Below, piece by piece: positions 60,345 through 64,000 of a DNA stretch of 64,000 nt; position 1 is the stretch's first letter; the number at the start of each line of letters is the position of its first letter. The notes under the pieces are model-generated. The model saw only the letters and a list, made by a program, of their open reading frames with translations. It ran no database searches and was not told the DNA's origin. Where the stretch lies: assembly GCA_030844895.1 (NCBI GenBank), contig CM061231.1, positions 372,001 to 436,000 of the forward strand, read 5' to 3'. Origin of the DNA: Ambrosia x helenae. Taxonomy: Eukaryota; Streptophyta; Magnoliopsida; Asterales; Asteraceae. A program made the position numbers and the translations under genes.

Positions 60345-61195
60345 CTATATAAATTGGTTGTTTGGCGCCAAGGTGTTGGATTTAGACCAAAGATTCAAAA
60401 CCTTGTTCAGTTGTTCTTTGCTTGTGCAAATCTCTTGCCATGAATACTTTATGAGTTTAAATGCATCTTCATGAATGGCACTGTCTGTGTATTCAAATTC
60501 AAGATTTGGTGAAATAAAATGCCTGCTTCCAGCAAAGATACTATGGAGCAAGTCTTCATCTTTTTGACTTTTTCCCTTTATTTCTTTTATCTTGGCCACC
60601 AATGTTGTTTATTAAGACATACATTAAAGTGGTGTTTGTTTTTCAGTTGAAGTACTTCCTGACCTCTTTTGTCTGCACCGCGCAGACGCGGGCAGACGTT
60701 TAGGTTCTGCAGACGTTTGTTTTTTTGAAAGACATAGCCCTAAAATATGTCTGCCCATCCTCTTCTTGGGGCAGACATTTGAAAACCTCTTCTAGTTATT
60801 CAAACCTCTTCTCCAACCTTCTTCTACAACTTTCTTCAACACACACCATCTTCTCCATCAAACTATAGCAACTCTCATCCTCCTCCTCACTGTCCACTGC
60901 CGCCCTCATCCTCCCCACCGTCGACAGCCGCCCTCCTCCTCCCCACCGTCGACCGCCGCCTTCATCCTCCCCGGTTTGACCGTCGCCCTCATCCCCACCG
61001 TCACCTCCTCCCCACCGTCCCCTTTTCTTCCCTCCTCCTCCCCGTTGTCACCTCCTCCCCACCGTCCCTTCTTCCTCCCTCCCTCCTCCTTCTTCTTCTT
61101 CCCTGTGTCTCTTTCTTTCTATAGCTCTCTCTCTCTCTCTCTACATAACCCGTTATCAACAATTGAAACTTACTTGATTATTGTTGTTGTTGTTG

Positions 61196-61231
<36 letters not shown>

Positions 61232-62641
61232 ATAAGAAGGAAGGAAGCTAATGAGTGACTGAATTGGTTGGGATAATGAAATTTCTGTTTGGAAAGTGAA
61301 ATGGAAATGTTTAATAAGAAAGTGGAATGACCATTGTTCGTGTTTCTATTATGCTTCATTTATTTTTATTTTTTATATTATTTATGATGAATTATGGTTA
61401 TGATGGGTTGTTATTAGTTATGGTTATTGTGGGTTATGGTTTTGGGTTATGCTGCAGACGTTAACTAATAAACAAATAGTCTCCTTCTTGCAGACTGCAG
61501 ACCTTTGGTTCACCTCTTCTCCTGCAGATGTCTACAGATGTGGTCCGCAAACTGCAGACCTTTTACCTCTTCAAAAACAAACATCACCTAAGAAGTCAAA
61601 ACACAAATCTCCCAAATTCTGAAACTTGAGCATATAATTAATTCGACTTACATTTTTTGCTCAAATTCTTTGAATCTTGTTGCTTGAAATAGAAGCTACG
61701 GTGAACAAGTGACTTGTAATGATTTTTTTGCATAAATGTCAGCCCAAACTTTATTAAAGTCTGACTTACACTTTAACCACTCCTTTTGTTTCTGTTTAAG
61801 GCGAGTCAACACAACAGGCAATGCAGCTAATAGATTTCTATGATGTGTTTCCATGGCATCGAGACCATGATCATCGTATAACCGCTCTATGCACCGTAAA
61901 TTCTGAGCTACACGCATTCACACATAGATTAAGCATCAGAATAAATCATAGAAGGAAGTTCTATCAAGTAATATAATATAATACTATTAGCATATACTAG
62001 GGAAGTAAAGTAGTCTTCTATACGGATGGGAGTATCGGGACTGATCGTCTTGTTCTTAATGTTGTTTAATAATTCTACAGCACGTTTAGGAGTTGATTTC
62101 ACAGAATCCAACAACATATCAAGTTCAAATCCGGTGTCATCATTAAACCGAAACGGTATAAATTATTAAAAGAAAATGAAGGTATAAGCTATTTTTTTAT
62201 CCTTTCAGGTTGCACTTTATAAGAATGATATAAAACAAAACGTTTACCTATCATCCTCACATCTGAATAAGCTTTCTTCATACTGATTTCTACGTATATG
62301 TTAGAAGGAATAATCTTCACTACCAGACGTCACAAACACCCAAAGCTCATTCAGTACTTAAGTGCCAAGCTCTGATCTCTGGCTAACTGATGGAATTGGA
62401 TACTACAGAAACTAAAATCTAAAATATATGAAAATTATGGAATATTTATTTTAAAAAGAAGATTAGAAGGATGCAATGAACTCACGTCATCAGGAAGAAG
62501 CCTGTAACTGGGAGTACAACGTTGACCATCAAAGAGATCGAGTTCTTGGATAGATTTAGCCCAATATTTCTCTTTTGTGACACCCGACATGTTCAGCTTA
62601 AACATTTTGGCAAAACATAAGTCTACCTTAGCGAAAAGCAT
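60345..62641 (-). pseudogene. SIN3-like corepressor fragment (SNL type)
   Basis: Middle-to-C-terminal part of a SIN3-like histone-deacetylase scaffold, in pieces on the minus strand: 62641-62486 (SIQELDLFDGQRCTPSYRLLPDD), 62402-62248 (YPIPSVSQRSELG, WVFVTSGSEDYSF, RRNQYEESLFRCEDDR), about 62140-61998 (FELDMLLDSVKSTPKR to RIEDYFTSL), 61902-61652 ([30 protein letters not shown]) and 60602-60345 (LVAKIKEI, FEYTDSAIHEDAFKLIKYSW). Two TAA codons lie in the second piece. An extra A in a run near 61730 shifts the frame. The expected AG acceptors before the third and last pieces are missing. The PAH domains are absent. A dead copy; a functional paralogue must be elsewhere. Confidence 0.85.
60628..61588. 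mobile_element. PIF/Harbinger-like MITE in the SIN3 pseudogene
   Basis: 961 bp with inverted ends GTGGTGTTTGTTTTT and GTGATGTTTGTTTTT, flanked by TAA on both sides (60625-60627, 61589-61591), the duplication size of PIF/Harbinger. It sits in the intron between the last two SIN3-like pieces. The interior holds many GCAGACGT/TCTGCAGAC motifs near both ends, a CCACCGTC-rich tract (60890-61080), (TC)n and a (GTT)n/(ATT)n microsatellite at 61179-61228. The Pro/Ser-rich and Asn-rich frames are low complexity. Confidence 0.75.
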
Positions 62642-64000
62642 TTATAAACGAACTTAATTGGGTCAGTTGAGTCGGGTCAGGTTAGAATTGTCCAGGGTTC
62701 AATGATCAGGAGGATCATTGGGAGTCGTTCTGAGTATACACTAGTCTTGAGTCCCGTTGTTGGTGAAATTACATAAGTTGAATTAAGTATTATACGTAGA
62801 TTGATACATACGTGTGATACAATGTGCAAATACGTGTTTCAAGGTTGTAAACATGATTATACATGATTCTATATGCTTAAAATATGTTAGGATTGCATAT
62901 TCATGTGTTAAGATGTGTTTAGATGTGTTAAAATGACAAAACTAGAAAATCTGGAAAAGGCTAGTCTTGGTTCGACCATAAGGGGGGTCAAACCAGAGCT
63001 TGTGTTGTTTAAAAACCTCATTCGACCACCATAACCTCACATTCGACCCTTACAGGGGTCGAACCTGCAGTAACTATAAATACCATAATTTGTCATTTTT
63101 CATCATTTCACAAAACCTAGTCACCTCTAAACACTCTCTCTCGACTCTAATCTCACTGGGGAAGCAGTTTTTGCCCTTGTTTTTCATAATCTAACCTACA
63201 AACATCATCCAAGCAAAGATCTAAGGTGTGTTCTTGATCTAAAATCCTTTTTAATGTATTTTGATTCATTTTATCAAACCCCAAAGGTCCAGATCTGTTC
63301 TAAGGTGGTTTTTATGATTAAAAACCTTTCAAACATATTTCTAAACAAAACCCTATCATTAAACTTGAGTTTTCATATAAATTAACATGTGTTAATGGTG
63401 TTTTATGTTGTGTTATATGTGGGATAATGATTAAATGTTGTTTAGATGATAGAAACATGATCTAGGGATGCTATTGGTATTGGTTTACGATTGTTTTAGG
63501 TTACAATTGGATAGATGATGCTATTATGTTTATTTTGGGGATTTTTGTTAAATCTAGGGCTTGAAACATGTTGTTATTATTAATAAAACAGATTGATTTT
63601 AGAATAAAATTGGTAGGGTTTCATGGGGATATGTTATTCATACTTGATTGTTGTGTTTCATGATGTTTCGTGATGTTTTCGGACTGTTTTGATGCGATTA
63701 GATGAGTTTTAGAATGTTTGCAGCAGAATGCGTCGAACCAAGGGTTCATTCAACCCATCGTGGGGTCGAATGAGCCCCTCTAGGGTCGAACCCGCTTTCA
63801 TACAAATCGAATGTACTTTATTTGGTGGAACGAACTTGATTTAGGTCGAATTAACACGTGTTAGGGTCGAATTAACATGTGTTAAGGTTGAATGAACATG
63901 TGCTAGGTTGTATGAACTTTTGAATTGGTCGAATGAGACTTCTTGGGGTCGAACCAAGTTTTATTTTGGGCTGATTCGACCCAACAATCTCAAATGTGCG
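62642..64000. repeat. Non-coding DNA with many GGTCGAA motifs
   Basis: No gene recognised. From 62960 to the window end, GGTCGAA/TTCGACC occurs more than a dozen times, several followed by TTAACACGTGTTAG or TGAACATGTGCTAG. The densest part is 63720-63990. A TATA-like TATAAATACC near 63077 and a C/T-rich stretch after it could be a promoter, possibly of an LTR whose other parts lie outside the window. Confidence 0.5.

Noticed and set aside
60976..61359. Pro/Ser-rich and poly-Asn frames
   Set aside because: They are translations of CCTCC-rich sequence and the (GTT)n/(ATT)n microsatellite inside a MITE.

Overview
The window is eukaryotic nuclear DNA from a flowering plant. It holds intron-containing genes with GT-AG splice sites, plant cytosolic glutamine synthetase, a helper-type plant NLR, and many plant transposon classes (Ty3 chromovirus-like and Tat elements, a Cassandra solo LTR, L1-type LINE, Helitrons, hAT, MULE-like and PIF-like elements, AT-rich microsatellites). 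A eudicot is clear. An asterid such as Asteraceae is my guess from the style of the repeats and is not shown by the sequence.

Layout. 1-5000: scrambled modular repeats split by a 2.56 kb solo LTR with TGTTG target duplications. 5.1-5.25 kb: two long palindromes. 6.9-14.4 kb: a probable Helitron split by a coding-less LTR retrotransposon (7214-13979, duplication AGTAT). 14.45-18.45 kb: a foldback MITE, then a complete 12-exon cytosolic glutamine synthetase gene, the only intact host gene in the window. 18.9-26.5 kb: a small MULE-like MITE, then a nest of a Helitron, a MULE-like element and a retrotransposon carrying only gag (20968-25373, duplication GTAGT). 26.6-29.5 kb: a 5'-truncated LINE whose 3' part holds two TIR elements. 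30.77-35.56 kb: an NRG1-like helper NLR, broken by a frameshift at kinase-2 and by a very recent chromovirus-like insertion in its LRR region (33059-35024, duplication ATGAC). 36.0-37.7 kb: a Helitron with a second Helitron inside it. 37.8-39.24 kb: a gutted hAT transposase joined in frame to the antisense extra ORF of a Tat element. That element runs to about 47.7 kb on the minus strand and holds a Cassandra solo LTR (44733-45015, duplication ACCTC). 47.9-59.3 kb: two larger minus-strand Helitrons flanking a MULE-like element in (TA)n. 59.4-62.6 kb: a hAT-like remnant and a SIN3-like corepressor pseudogene with a PIF/Harbinger-like insertion in an intron. 62.65-64 kb: non-coding DNA rich in a GGTCGAA motif, running off the window.

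The genes form no pathway. Glutamine synthetase assimilates ammonium; the NLR and SIN3-like loci look like decaying copies of immune and chromatin genes. The interest lies in the insertion history. Several insertion boundaries are fixed by exact target duplications, and one Helitron is proven by an unoccupied copy of its target at 25.8 kb in the same window.
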